Origin: Bradyrhizobium manausense
GTDB taxonomy: Bacteria > Pseudomonadota > Alphaproteobacteria > Rhizobiales > Xanthobacteraceae
Length of the DNA: 58,249 bases
Direction of reading: 5' to 3'
Assembly (NCBI RefSeq): GCF_018130615.1
Contig: NZ_JAFCKB010000033.1
Location: 1-58,249, forward strand
Made by a program: the position numbers and the translations under genes. This document shows positions 34,760 through 43,342 of the stretch, one piece after another; the stretch's first letter is position 1, and each line of letters begins with the position of its first letter. The notes below the pieces were generated by a model, which worked only from the letters and a program-made list of their open reading frames with translations, had not been told where the DNA came from and ran no database searches.

Positions 34760-35614
34760 GTGATCAGTTTTCCCAATATTGCCGACCTGCCGACGACGCC
34801 CTTCTCCGGGACCGATGTGGTTCGCGGCGTCGAATGCGCCACGTCCGACGGCGACGGTCCGGGACGCGTACGGGTCGAAGTCGACGGCAAGCCCGATGTT
34901 CTCGCCTTCTATGGCGCGGCGTCCGAAGGCACGCCTGATGATCCCGTCATCTTCCTGCGCGGCGATGCCGTGGAGAAGCGCGATGATGCCGTCGTGGCCA
35001 ACGAATGGTACGTCGCAGCGACGGCCTACGACGTGCAGGCACTCGCCGAACAGTTCAGCGCCACCTTCCATCGCCCCTATCTGCATCTGGCGCGCCCCGG
35101 CATCTTGGGTTCGACGGGGCACCATCTCGACCGGCGCCGGCCGCGCGAGGTCGCGCTGGTCGATGCGGCGCTGACCCGCCTCAAAGCGCATTTCGGCTGG
35201 CGCCGTCTCAATCTCGTCGGCCAATCCGGCGGCGGCCATCTCGTGGCCGCGCTGATCGCGCGTCGCGATGACATCGGTTGCGCGGTGATCACCTCGGGCA
35301 ATACTGCGGTGGCCCAGCGCAATCGCGAGAACGGCTGGACCGCCGACATCACCGGACACAGCGATTTCCTCGACCCGATCGACCATGTCGCCGGCGTCGC
35401 GCACCATCCCCCGCAAAAGATCATCGTACTGACCGACCCGCACGACCAGCGCGTGTCGGCGTCGGTCCAAACTGCTTACGTCGAGGCGCTGCGCCGCGCC
35501 GGTGTCGCGGTGGACCACCGCCTCCTGCCGGCATCAGGCAGACTTCGTCATGACCTGCAACTGCCGGGAATTTTGGCGGCGCTCACGTGGCTCGCGAGCA
35601 AACGACGAATGTGA
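34760..35614 (+). CDS. Alpha/beta hydrolase family protein, cytosolic
   Basis: 284 residues with a GTG start at 34760. Nucleophile elbow LVGQSGGGHLVAAL (Ser in GQSGG), acid candidate DPHDQRVSA and His in the C-terminal LRHDLQLPG. Short segment PYLHLARPGILGSTGHH precedes a helical lid. No signal peptide. The GxSGGG elbow and length resemble prolyl-oligopeptidase-like or dienelactone-hydrolase-like esterases. Function not assignable. The structured repeat lies just upstream. Confidence 0.78.
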   Translation: MISFPNIADLPTTPFSGTDVVRGVECATSDGDGPGRVRVEVDGKPDVLAFYGAASEGTPDDPVIFLRGDAVEKRDDAVVANEWYVAATAYDVQALAEQFSATFHRPYLHLARPGILGSTGHHLDRRRPREVALVDAALTRLKAHFGWRRLNLVGQSGGGHLVAALIARRDDIGCAVITSGNTAVAQRNRENGWTADITGHSDFLDPIDHVAGVAHHPPQKIIVLTDPHDQRVSASVQTAYVEALRRAGVAVDHRLLPASGRLRHDLQLPGILAALTWLASKRRM

Positions 35615-35690
35615 TCGCGTAGCCGGATGGAGCCAACGGGTCGCGCGAATGCGCGCCCGATGACGGGCTCCGCGAAATCCGTGCTGCGAC

Positions 35691-36572
35691 CTACGATCCG
35701 AAATCTCCCGGCGTGAACGACAGGTCCATCACCTTCCATTCCTCGTACTTGTCGACGGGCAACATCTTGTAGGGCTGGCAGGCCTGCAGGGCGCTCATCG
35801 CGGATTTCACGATGGCCACGCCCTTCGTCGACGGCGGGGCCTCGATCAGGATCGGCGGGCGGGCCAGCGCGCCGTCGGTAGTGAACACTGCGCGCAGCTT
35901 GACGCGCACCGCGTCGGTCGGCGCAACGTCCGACGGCAGTTTCGAACAGTTCCTCAGGTGCCGGCGAAGCTCGGCGACGACCTCGGGCGGCAGTTTGGCA
36001 CCGATCGAATCCCTGGCATCGGCGCCGTCATCCTTGGGCGCGTTTTTCGGCTCGGGCGGCAATTCGGGCGGCAGGCCAAGCATCACACCGTATTTGACGG
36101 TCACGTCGGGCTGCGGCGCCTGATAGGCTGGAGGCGCAGCCTGTGGCTGTGGCATCGCGGGGAGCGGCTGTGCCGGCTGAGGCTGAGGTTGCGGCTGCGC
36201 GTTGGCCTCTTGCTTCTGGACCTGCGACGGCTGAGGCTGCTTCTGTTGCTGTTCGTGCGATGCCTGCTTTTGCGGCGCCGCCTTCTGCTCAACCGCAGGC
36301 TTCGGCGCGGCGTCCGGCTTGTCGGTGAGATCGAACTTCGGCAGCTTCAACTCGGGGAGCGGCTCCGGCGGCTTCGCATCCTGGGCCTTCTCCTCGACTT
36401 TGGCTTCCTCCTGCTTCACCTGGTCCGGCGTGACGATATCGACCGCGACAGTCTCGATCGGTGCGGAATGAAACGGATGGACCTCGCTGATAACGATGAT
36501 CAGCGCCACCAGTGTCAGATGCGCGATGGCTGACGCCGCAACATCCGTCCGTATGATCTTCCGCAGGTCCAT
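35691..36572 (-). CDS. TonB/TolA-like envelope protein
   Basis: 293 residues. One N-terminal membrane helix (AIAHLTLVALIIVIS), then VAVDIVTPDQVKQEEAKVEEKAQDA and a long Pro/Gln/Lys-rich linker to about residue 170, and a compact C-terminal domain (ELRRHLRNCSKLPSDVAPTDAVRVKLRAVFTTDGAL; SALQACQPYKMLPVDKYEEWKVMDLSF split by position). This is the TonB/TolA layout for spanning the periplasm, with a pair of Cys in the terminal domain. No ExbB/ExbD or Tol genes adjoin it, so the partner complex is unknown. Confidence 0.82.
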   Translation of the reverse strand: MDLRKIIRTDVAASAIAHLTLVALIIVISEVHPFHSAPIETVAVDIVTPDQVKQEEAKVEEKAQDAKPPEPLPELKLPKFDLTDKPDAAPKPAVEQKAAPQKQASHEQQQKQPQPSQVQKQEANAQPQPQPQPAQPLPAMPQPQAAPPAYQAPQPDVTVKYGVMLGLPPELPPEPKNAPKDDGADARDSIGAKLPPEVVAELRRHLRNCSKLPSDVAPTDAVRVKLRAVFTTDGALARPPILIEAPPSTKGVAIVKSAMSALQACQPYKMLPVDKYEEWKVMDLSFTPGDFGS

Positions 36573-36621
36573 CGCCCGATCTTGGGTTGCCGTTCTGGTC
36601 CTAGCATAACCAAACCGACCC

Positions 36622-37440
36622 TCAATCCCATTTCGGGGCGAAGCCGAAATCGGTCAGACGGCCCTTCGGGCTGGCCAGCGCGGCGATCTGCGCCATCTCG
36701 GCATCTGAGAGCTCGAAATCGAAGATCTCGATGTTTTCCGACAATCGCTCGACACGTGAGGTTCTGGGAATCGCCGACACATTTTGTTGCGCCAGCCAGC
36801 GCAGGCAGATTTGTGCCGGCGTCTTGTGGTGGGCGCGGCCGATCGCGGCGAGCGTCTGATCCGCCTTGATGCGGCCCTTGGCGATCGGGCTGTAGGCAAC
36901 CAGCGCCATCCCGTGCTGGTCGCAGGCCGCCTTTACCTTCGTCTGATCCAGATAGGGATGATATTCGACCTGGTTGCAGACGAGCGGCTCGCCCGACAGC
37001 GCGGCCGCCTGCTCGATCAGAGCCACCGTGAAGTTGGAGACGCCGATATGGCGGGTGAGGCCCATGCGCTTGGCATGTGCCAGCGCGCCCAGCGTCTCCT
37101 CCAGCGGCACATGCGGATTGGGCCAGTGCAACAGCACGAGGTCGACGGCGGGAAGCCGCAGCCGCACCAGGCTCTCCTTCACCGACCGTTCGAGATCGTG
37201 GGGCGCGAAATGATTGGTCCAGACTTTGGTGGTGACGAAGACGTCGTCGCGGCGCACGCCCGAGGCGCGCAATCCCTCGCCGACCTCGCGCTCATTGTCA
37301 TAGACCTGGGCGGTATCGATGTGGCGGTAGCCGAGCCGCAGCGCCTGCTCGACCACGCGCGCGCAGATGCGCCCCTCCAGCTCCCAGGTTCCGAGCCCGA
37401 TCGCCGGTATCCTCGCGCCATTGGCCTCGACGAACAGCAT
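36622..37440 (-). CDS. Aldo/keto reductase (2,5-diketo-D-gluconate reductase-like)
   Basis: 272 residues from ATG 37440, preceded by GAGAGG. Motifs: IGLGTWELEG, RHIDTAQVYDNEREVGEGLR (Asp/Tyr of the tetrad), VFVTTKVWTNHF (Lys), DLVLLHWPNPHVPLEE (His), LTRHIGVSNFT, QVEYHPYL and SAIPRTSRVERL (NADPH site). AKR5-like. Not closely similar to the AKR at 14907. Upstream of it lies the HTH gene on the same strand. Confidence 0.93.
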   Translation of the reverse strand: MLFVEANGARIPAIGLGTWELEGRICARVVEQALRLGYRHIDTAQVYDNEREVGEGLRASGVRRDDVFVTTKVWTNHFAPHDLERSVKESLVRLRLPAVDLVLLHWPNPHVPLEETLGALAHAKRMGLTRHIGVSNFTVALIEQAAALSGEPLVCNQVEYHPYLDQTKVKAACDQHGMALVAYSPIAKGRIKADQTLAAIGRAHHKTPAQICLRWLAQQNVSAIPRTSRVERLSENIEIFDFELSDAEMAQIAALASPKGRLTDFGFAPKWD

Positions 37441-37572
37441 GAGGAATCCTCTCTGTTGCGGCAGCCCAAGAGTCGTCAACACCATCATTATGGACCCGGC
37501 CCGCCAGAGTGCAACGGACGACGCCCGGTCCCGGGTGCGCATCTTCGGCGGAAAGCTAACGGGAGGTTCGTC

Positions 37573-37884
37573 TCAGGCCTTGGCGAGCGCCTGGAAGACC
37601 GTGTCGGGCGCATGCGCGATCACGGCCAGGAGGGCGCGGGCGGGCCCGCGTGGGGCGCGCTTGCCCTGCTCCCAGTTGCGGATGGTCTCGACGGGAACAC
37701 CAAGCTTGGCGGCGAACTCCATCTGGGTGAGACAGGCGCGCCGGCGCAAATCGCGTACCGCGAGCGAGCCGGCTTCGGCCGGCGGGGTCTCGACGGCAGG
37801 CGGGACCGGCTGGACAGGAAACTCTTGCCCGTCCCGCAATTCAACGACCCGTCCGTCTGCCTTCAGCCGCAACCGCATGCTCAT
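37573..37884 (-). CDS. HTH (XRE/HigA-like) transcriptional regulator
   Basis: 103 residues from ATG 37884, which has GGGGGA upstream (a start at 37905 is possible). The N-terminal 45 residues have a small beta-like segment and Pro-rich linker (RLRLKADGRVVELRDG; QPVPPAVETPPA). The C-terminal HTH reads SLAVRDLRRRACLTQMEFAAKLGVPVETIRNWEQGKRAPRGPARALL split by residue, the classic XRE/HigA helix set. No toxin gene neighbours it, so it is probably a stand-alone regulator. Confidence 0.85.
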   Translation of the reverse strand: MSMRLRLKADGRVVELRDGQEFPVQPVPPAVETPPAEAGSLAVRDLRRRACLTQMEFAAKLGVPVETIRNWEQGKRAPRGPARALLAVIAHAPDTVFQALAKA

Positions 37885-37943
37885 TCCCCCAAGCGGGAGG
37901 ATCATGCGGGAGGTCGCTTAAAGTCGGATTAAAGCTGGCTGGC

Positions 37944-37985
37944 CGTCATTCCGGGGCGCGCCACTTGGCGCGAGCCCGGAATGAC
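37944..37985. repeat. Palindromic intergenic repeat, family A (short form)
   Basis: A 42-base palindrome from CGTCATTCCGGGG to CCCGGAATGAC with GGCGCGC / GGCGCG around the loop. Same family as the 108-bp copy at 6545-6652. It sits between the HTH gene start and the MgtE stop, both on the minus strand, and could stop mgtE transcripts. Confidence 0.85.
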
Positions 37986-38001
37986 AGAACGGAGATGAGC
38001 C

Positions 38002-39423
38002 CTACTTCAGCCCGAACCACAGCGTCGCGATACCGAGGAAGGAGAAGAAGCCGACGACGTCAGTCACCGTCGTCACGAACGTGCCGGAAGCCACGGCCGG
38101 ATCGGCCCTGACGCGTTCGAGCGCCATCGGGATCAGGATGCCGCCGAGCGCACCGGCGATGAGGTTGCAGATCATCGCGAGCCCGATGACGACGCCGAGG
38201 CCCGGGATCTTGAACCAGGCTACCGCGGCGATGCCCGTGATCACGGCAAAGGCGACACCGTTGATGAGGCCGACCAGCGTCTCGCGGATAACCACGCGCC
38301 AGGCGTTGGAGGAACCGAGCTCGCGGGTCGCGAGCGCGCGCACCGCGACCGTCATGGTCTGGGTCGCGGCATTGCCGCCCTGGCTCGCGACGATCGGCGC
38401 CAGCACGGCGAGCGCCACCATCTGCTCGAGCTGGCCCTCGAACAGGCCGAGCACGGAGGACGCCAGGAATGCCGTGGCAAGGTTGATCAGCAGCCAGTTG
38501 AAGCGGCCGCGCGCAATGGTGAGAAACGTGTCCGACAGCTCTTCGTCGCTGGTGACACCGCCGAGCGCCTTGAGGTCCTCGTCCGCTTCCTCCTCGATGA
38601 CGTCGACGACGTCGTCGACGGTGATGACGCCGACCAGGCGATCCTGGGTGTCGAGCACGGGAGCCGCGACGAGGTTGTACTTGCCGAACATGTGCGCGAC
38701 TTCCTCCTGGTCCTCCAGGACGGAGACGCGGCGGCGATCCTCGTCTGTCAGCTCGGTGAGCGGCACCGGGCGGCGCGCGCGCAGCAGCACGTCGAGCGGA
38801 ACCGCACCCTGCCAGTGCTGATCCTTGTCGACGACGTAGATTTCGTAGAAGCGTTCCGGCAGATCGGGCGTATCGCGCATGTAGTCGATCGCCTGCCCGA
38901 CCGTGAAATCCTGCGGCACGGCGATGAACTCGGTCTGCATCCGCCGCCCGGCGGAGTTTTCCGGATACAGCAGGCTGCGCTCGAGCGCGACGCGCTCCTG
39001 CAGCGGCAGCTTCTCGAGGATCTCCTCCTGCTCGTCCTCGTCGAGGGTTTCGAGCAGCTCGACCGCGTCGTCGGATTCGAGCTCGCGGACGCCCTCGGCC
39101 ACCGTCTCGGGCGGCAGCTCGTCGAGGATCTCCTCGCGGACGGTCTCGTCGACCTCGTTCAGCGCGGAAAAGTCGAAATCGGCGCCGGTCAGCTCGACCA
39201 GGCGGACGCGATTGTCCGGCGCGAGCGCTGCGATGAGGTCACCGAGATCGGCCTCGTGGAGCTCGGCGACGCAGGCGCGCAGCGCGGCGCTGTCGGCGGC
39301 CTCGATCGCATGGGCGATTTCCTCGACGAATTCCTGCCGAATTTCACCGTCTTCATTGCGCATCGGCACGTGGTCGAGTACCGAGGTCTCAGCGGCAGGG
39401 GTACCGTCCATATGTTCATCCAT
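38002..39423 (-). CDS. mgtE: Magnesium transporter MgtE
   Basis: 473 residues, usual length. N-terminal cytosolic superhelical domain (FVEEIAHAIEAADSAALRACVAELHEADL, ELLETLDEDEQEEILEKLP), two CBS domains (about 150-270; LVAAPVLDTQDRLVGVITVDDVVDVIEEEADED), a connecting helix, then five membrane helices about 300-470 with SVLGLFEGQLEQMVALAVLAPIVASQGGNAATQ carrying the pore-lining GGNAATQT. Mg2+ gating by the CBS/N-domain is known for the family. Confidence 0.96.
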   Translation of the reverse strand: MDEHMDGTPAAETSVLDHVPMRNEDGEIRQEFVEEIAHAIEAADSAALRACVAELHEADLGDLIAALAPDNRVRLVELTGADFDFSALNEVDETVREEILDELPPETVAEGVRELESDDAVELLETLDEDEQEEILEKLPLQERVALERSLLYPENSAGRRMQTEFIAVPQDFTVGQAIDYMRDTPDLPERFYEIYVVDKDQHWQGAVPLDVLLRARRPVPLTELTDEDRRRVSVLEDQEEVAHMFGKYNLVAAPVLDTQDRLVGVITVDDVVDVIEEEADEDLKALGGVTSDEELSDTFLTIARGRFNWLLINLATAFLASSVLGLFEGQLEQMVALAVLAPIVASQGGNAATQTMTVAVRALATRELGSSNAWRVVIRETLVGLINGVAFAVITGIAAVAWFKIPGLGVVIGLAMICNLIAGALGGILIPMALERVRADPAVASGTFVTTVTDVVGFFSFLGIATLWFGLK

Positions 39424-39504
39424 GGTACGCCTCGCCGTCTGACAGATTGGGTTGATAATTTGGGCTGACGGTCACGCAATACCCACAAGGCAATCGCGAG
39501 CGCA

Positions 39505-40314
39505 ATGGCAAAGATGCATCGACCGAAATGGACCTCGATCACCACGGGCCTGGCTCTGGCGAGCCTCGCCGCGATCGGCTCGGCCAAGGCCGCCGACTGC
39601 CCACGCAAGGACACGCTCGGCACCTCGCGCGTGCTCGCGGTCGACCCGAAAACCTACCCACGCGTCGGATTGAAGAGCTTCCCGCAGACCCTGCCGCTCG
39701 CGGATCACGAGGTGGTGCTGACCTTCGACGACGGCCCTCGTCCGCCCTACACGCAGAAGGTGCTGGCGGCGCTGGCGCAGGAGTGCGTGCGGGCGACGTT
39801 CTTCCTCATAGGCCAGTCTTCCGCCGAGTTTCCTGACCTCGTCAGGCGCATCGCCGCCGAGGGCCACACCGTCGCGCACCATTCCTGGTCGCATCCGATG
39901 ACATCCAAAATCCCGTTCGAGCAAGCGAAGGAGAACTTCGATCGCGGAATCGCGGCCGATGAAGCCGCGCTCAACGGCGTCTCGACCAACACGCCCTCGA
40001 CACCGTTCTTCCGCTTCCCCTATTTCGACTCGACGCCCGCGACGCTCGACCTCATGCAGTCGCGCGGCATCGCCGTGTTCGGCGCCGACCTGTGGGCGAG
40101 CGACTGGGAGGAAATGACCCCGGAGCACGAGCTGAAGCTCGTCACGGATCGCCTCAACGCCGTCGGCAAGGGTATCATCCTGTTCCACGATCCCAAGGCC
40201 CACACGGCCGCCATGATGCCGGTGTTCCTGCGATATTTGCGCAAGAACGGCTATCGCGTCGTGCACATCGTCCCGGCGGCCCCAGGGCAAAAAAGCGCTG
40301 AAATCGCGCATTGA
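39505..40314 (+). CDS. Polysaccharide deacetylase (NodB homology), exported
   Basis: 269 residues with a signal peptide ending near ASLAAIGSAKAAD. NodB domain: VVLTFDDGPRPPYTQKVL (metal/catalytic Asp pair), ATFFLIGQ, GHTVAHHSWSHP (His-His metal ligands), FFRFPYFDSTP and ILFHDPK. Acts on periplasmic or surface N-acetylated sugars. Paralogue at 40494 downstream on the same strand; shares DCP..LGTSR and DHEVVLTFDDGP text. Likely a tandem duplication. Confidence 0.92.
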   Translation: MAKMHRPKWTSITTGLALASLAAIGSAKAADCPRKDTLGTSRVLAVDPKTYPRVGLKSFPQTLPLADHEVVLTFDDGPRPPYTQKVLAALAQECVRATFFLIGQSSAEFPDLVRRIAAEGHTVAHHSWSHPMTSKIPFEQAKENFDRGIAADEAALNGVSTNTPSTPFFRFPYFDSTPATLDLMQSRGIAVFGADLWASDWEEMTPEHELKLVTDRLNAVGKGIILFHDPKAHTAAMMPVFLRYLRKNGYRVVHIVPAAPGQKSAEIAH

Positions 40315-40493
40315 TGCCGGGATGTCACGCCTGACCAAAATGGGGTGATTTGAGCCCTATTAATACTCTGTTCATGCTATGCCGTGCAAAGATTGAGGCG
40401 AGCGCCAGGTGGCAAAGGTCTTTGCACCTGAACCGTTTTCCGACGTCTCCGACCTACTATGACGGCAAACGCAGATGAGGGCAGACCGGGTTC

Positions 40494-41750
40494 ATGATCG
40501 GTAGTAGCGTTGTTGTCCGGACGCGATCGTGGGCCGTCCTGCTTCTGGGATTGCTGACCGCGGCGTCGCCAGCAGCCTTCGCGGCCGACTGCCCCGGTCA
40601 TCCTGATGCGCTCGGCACCTCCCGCACCCTCGTCGTCGACCCGCGCGAGCATCCGCGCATCGGCACCATGCAGTATCGCGAGACGCTGCCGCTGAAGGAC
40701 CACGAGGTGGTCCTCACCTTCGACGACGGTCCGCTGCCGAAATATTCCAATCAGGTGCTTCAGATCCTCGCCAACGAGTGCATCAAGGCGACCTTTTTCA
40801 TCATCGGCGAACAGGCCAAGGCGAATCCGGAAGGCGTGCGCAAGCTTGTCGCGGCAGGGCACACTGTCGGCACGCACAGCATGAACCATCCGCTGACATT
40901 CGACCGCATGCCGCTCGACAAGGCCGAGGCGCAGATCAACGGCGGCATCGAGTGGACGTCGGCGGCGATGACCGATCCGTCCAAGCTCGCGCCGTTCTTC
41001 CGCATTCCCGGCCTGATGCGCGCCGACGGCGTCGAGAACCTTCTGATCTCGCGCGGCATTCAGGTGTGGAGCGCCGACTTCCCGGCGGATGACTGGCGGC
41101 ATGTGTCGCCCGATCGCGTTTACCAGCTCGCGATCCAGCGGCTGGAGGCCAAGGGCAAGGGCATTCTGCTGCTGCACGATATCCAGGCGCGCACCGTAGC
41201 GGCGCTGCCGAAGATCATCCGCGACCTGAAGGCGCGCGGCTATCGCATCGTGCATGTGGTTCCCGCGACTGCCGACCGGCCGGCGACACCGACCGCCGCT
41301 GTGGAGTGGCTGCTGCATCCGCCGACGGAGACGACCCCGATCGCACGCTGGCCCGCCGCGCCCAACTTCGTGTTCGCGCAGACCGCAACACTGCCGGCGC
41401 CCGGCCTCGCCGATCTCAACGCACAGACCGCGCATCAACCGCTGGTGTTGCCGCGCAGGACCATGGCGCTCGCCGACGTCGCCGCCACCCTGCCCGCGCC
41501 CGGTCGCGATCTCTTTGCGATTCCCGAGGGCTCGGTCGAGGTGTTGCTGTCGACGACCTTGTCGCGGCGCGCCGCGACACGGCTCGCGATGGCGGCCGAG
41601 GCGCCGCATGCCGGCAAGGGCAAGGCTGGCAGGATTCAGGTGCGCCGAACCGCGCATGCGGCACACGCCATGCCGAAGCACGCAGCTCAAGCCAAGATCG
41701 CAGCGCCCCGCCCGACCCGGGTCGCCACCAGCGTGAAGAAGCGCGCCTGA
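40494..41750 (+). CDS. Polysaccharide deacetylase (NodB homology) with C-terminal extension
   Basis: 418 residues with an N-terminal signal peptide (WAVLLLGLLTAASPAAFA). Same N-terminal layout as the upstream paralogue: DCPGHPDALGTSRTLVVDP, HEVVLTFDDGPLPKYSNQVL, ATFFIIGEQAK, GHTVGTHSMNHP, FFRIPGLM, and LLHDIQ. It adds about 150 residues of Pro/Ala/Arg-rich C-terminus (basic: KGKAGRIQVRRTAHAAHAM), which may anchor it to the envelope. Motif 3 changes from HSWSHP to HSMNHP while the metal His residues are retained. ATG 40494 chosen; the intergenic gap from the paralogue is 179 bases. Confidence 0.9.
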   Translation: MIGSSVVVRTRSWAVLLLGLLTAASPAAFAADCPGHPDALGTSRTLVVDPREHPRIGTMQYRETLPLKDHEVVLTFDDGPLPKYSNQVLQILANECIKATFFIIGEQAKANPEGVRKLVAAGHTVGTHSMNHPLTFDRMPLDKAEAQINGGIEWTSAAMTDPSKLAPFFRIPGLMRADGVENLLISRGIQVWSADFPADDWRHVSPDRVYQLAIQRLEAKGKGILLLHDIQARTVAALPKIIRDLKARGYRIVHVVPATADRPATPTAAVEWLLHPPTETTPIARWPAAPNFVFAQTATLPAPGLADLNAQTAHQPLVLPRRTMALADVAATLPAPGRDLFAIPEGSVEVLLSTTLSRRAATRLAMAAEAPHAGKGKAGRIQVRRTAHAAHAMPKHAAQAKIAAPRPTRVATSVKKRA

Positions 41751-41760
41751 GTAAAGGCCG

Positions 41761-42135
41761 TTACTGCCGCATGATGTTGGCGACGCAGAGCAGCACGATC
41801 AGCGCCAGGAAGAACAGGTCCATATAGGACTTGAGCTCGCCGTCGCGGCGCAGCCGCGCAACATCCACCACGATCTGCTTGCGCGCGTTGGTTCCGCCAG
41901 AGCCGTCATTGATCGGCGCCTGCAGCCGCTTGGCTTCGGCTTCGAGCTTCTCGATCTTCTGGAAAAAATAGAAGGCGCGCAGCGTCGAGGCCGCGCGCAT
42001 GCCGGCATAGACCAGCACCAGGATCGCGAGGATCGCCCGGTTCTGATACTTCTCCATGAAGTTCAAGCTGAAATAGACCAGCGCCATGAACGCGAAATTG
42101 GTCAGGAAGCGGTAGACGAAGCTTAGAAAGACCAT
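41761..42135 (-). CDS. Conserved small membrane protein
   Basis: 124 residues. Hydrophobic segments at the N-terminus (FVYRFLTNFAFMALVYFSL, ILAILVLVYAGMRAAS) and C-terminus (MDLFFLALIVLLCVANIM), with a charged central stretch (FFQKIEKLEAEAKRLQAP, short coiled coil). Unknown function. Convergent with the second deacetylase, with 10 bases between stops. Confidence 0.7.
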   Translation of the reverse strand: MVFLSFVYRFLTNFAFMALVYFSLNFMEKYQNRAILAILVLVYAGMRAASTLRAFYFFQKIEKLEAEAKRLQAPINDGSGGTNARKQIVVDVARLRRDGELKSYMDLFFLALIVLLCVANIMRQ

Positions 42136-42376
42136 GCTGGCTCCAGCCGAGAGAGGTCGCGCGAGGCCCGTCTACGCCAACTTTGTTTCAACAAAGATAC
42201 CAGTGCCCGCGCGCCGCCGCCTTTTAGCCACGCGCCGCCATAATGCAAGCGAGCGCGCAAGCCGCCCGCCGTGTTCCACGCGCCACGCGCCGGCGGCGGC
42301 TCGATAGAGATTCGACGGAAGCTACGGTAGAGTGCTGCCGCCGCTACAGGCGAAGTCTGCGGATTGGGGTCTGCCG

Positions 42377-42634
42377 ATGCCGAAGAAGGGAATCACGGGT
42401 CACGACGACTGGGTCCTGACCGAGGCGCTCGCGACTGCGCTGGTTGCACTGGAGCAGCTCGAGGCGAAGCACCAGCCGAGCGCGCATATGGACGACATTC
42501 GCAAGATGCTCTCGCACGGCAAGGAGCCGAACGCGGTGAGCCTGCATCTGGCCCAGGCCAAATGCCGCCTGTTCCCCGACCTCGATCCGCTCGAGATCTA
42601 CCGGGAATACGGCATCGGCGATGAATACGGCTGA
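42377..42634 (+). CDS. Conserved hypothetical protein, cytosolic
   Basis: 85 residues from ATG 42377. All-helical, with no signal: DDWVLTEALATALVALEQLEAKHQPSAHMDDIRKML split over 9-46, then SHGKEPNAVSLHLAQAKCRLFPDLDPLEIYRE. I recall similar small Rhizobiales proteins without function. Precedes the tRNA gene. Confidence 0.65.
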   Translation: MPKKGITGHDDWVLTEALATALVALEQLEAKHQPSAHMDDIRKMLSHGKEPNAVSLHLAQAKCRLFPDLDPLEIYREYGIGDEYG

Positions 42635-42679
42635 TGGGCCCGCGCGGGGCCGCCTGCTTCCCGAAATGAGATTTGAAGG

Positions 42680-42764
42680 TGGTGCGCTCGGAGGGACTCG
42701 AACCCCCACGGTGTTACCCACTGCCACCTCAAGGCAGCGCGTCTACCAGTTCCGCCACGAGCGC
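42680..42764 (-). tRNA. tRNA-Leu (GAG anticodon)
   Basis: Reading the minus strand, a 7-bp acceptor stem (GCGCTCG / CGAGCGC), D-arm with TGGCGGAACTGGTAGACGC, anticodon loop CTTGAGG (anticodon GAG), a variable arm with TGGGTAACACCG, and the T-arm GGGGGTTCGAGTCCC. The 3' end encodes CCA (42680-42682). Type II with long variable arm, as expected for Leu. Length 85 with CCA. Confidence 0.96.
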
Positions 42765-42940
42765 AAGAAGATACCGGCCTGAGGTCGTTGGCTGGCCGGA
42801 TCAGCGGTCGCCGATCTAACAAATCCATCAGGGGGATACAAGCCTGCAAGGGCCCCGAATTCCACAAGCTTGGCAGGAAAGTCTCCGCCCCGCCCGGATC
42901 GGCCCTATTCGGATGGCCGACCTTAGCGGATCCCCAGGCC

Positions 42941-43035
42941 GCTACCCCGTACCCTGGCCGCTACCGCGTGCCCCGGCCGCTACCGCGTGCCCCGGCCGCT
43001 ACCGCGTGCCCCGGCCGCTACCGCGTGCCCGGCGT
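42941..43035. repeat. 19-bp tandem repeat overlapping the fliN 3' end
   Basis: Five units with a 19-base period (GCTACCGCGTGCCCCGGCC), starts at 42941, 42960, 42979, 42998 and 43017; the first is degenerate and the last is truncated into fliN. The minus-strand stop codon of fliN (43018-43020) lies inside the last unit. Since 19 is not a multiple of three, changes in copy number cannot keep a reading frame, but the copies lie past the stop. Confidence 0.92.
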
Positions 43036-43260
43036 CCGCGGCAGCATCTGCTTGACCTCGACCGCGATCCGGTTGCGGTCGACCAGCACGACGCCCGACG
43101 CGACCGGCAGGTTGTTGGCCAACACCTTGACTTCGTCGGCCTCGGTTGCGTCCAGCTCGATGATGGCGCCGCGGGAAAGACGTAATACCTGATGGATCGG
43201 CATGGTGGTCGTCCCGAGGACGACCATGAGATCCACGGTGACTTTGTCGAGTGTGGGCAC
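43018..43260 (-). CDS. fliN: FliN-family flagellar motor switch protein, orphan
   Basis: 80 residues, a SpoA/FliN core without the usual long N-terminus. Family features: KVTVDLMVVLGTTTMPIHQVLRLSRGAIIELDATEADEVKVLANNLPVASGVVLVDRNRIAVEV (split 7-70 by position) and terminal VKQMLPRTPG. FliN forms the C-ring base with FliM and FliG, switching motor direction. No other flagellar gene is in the window, so it is away from the main clusters. Its stop codon is in the 19-bp tandem repeat. Confidence 0.85.
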   Translation of the reverse strand: MPTLDKVTVDLMVVLGTTTMPIHQVLRLSRGAIIELDATEADEVKVLANNLPVASGVVLVDRNRIAVEVKQMLPRTPGTR

Positions 43261-43342
43261 TGTCAGGACCGCCGCAACTGGGACTCAACGCCAAAGGACT
43301 TGGCATTTGCGCCTGTGATCATCACCACGTTATGGTTAGCCA

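Noticed and set aside
37573-37884. Toxin-antitoxin module around the HigA-like HTH protein
   Set aside because: No HigB/RelE-type toxin gene is adjacent on either side.
39424-39504. Mg2+ riboswitch ahead of mgtE
   Set aside because: The leader is only about 80 bases shared with a divergent gene and shows no M-box-like architecture.
42941-43035. CRISPR-like array
   Set aside because: Units are directly adjacent with no spacers and no cas genes are present; it is a simple tandem repeat.
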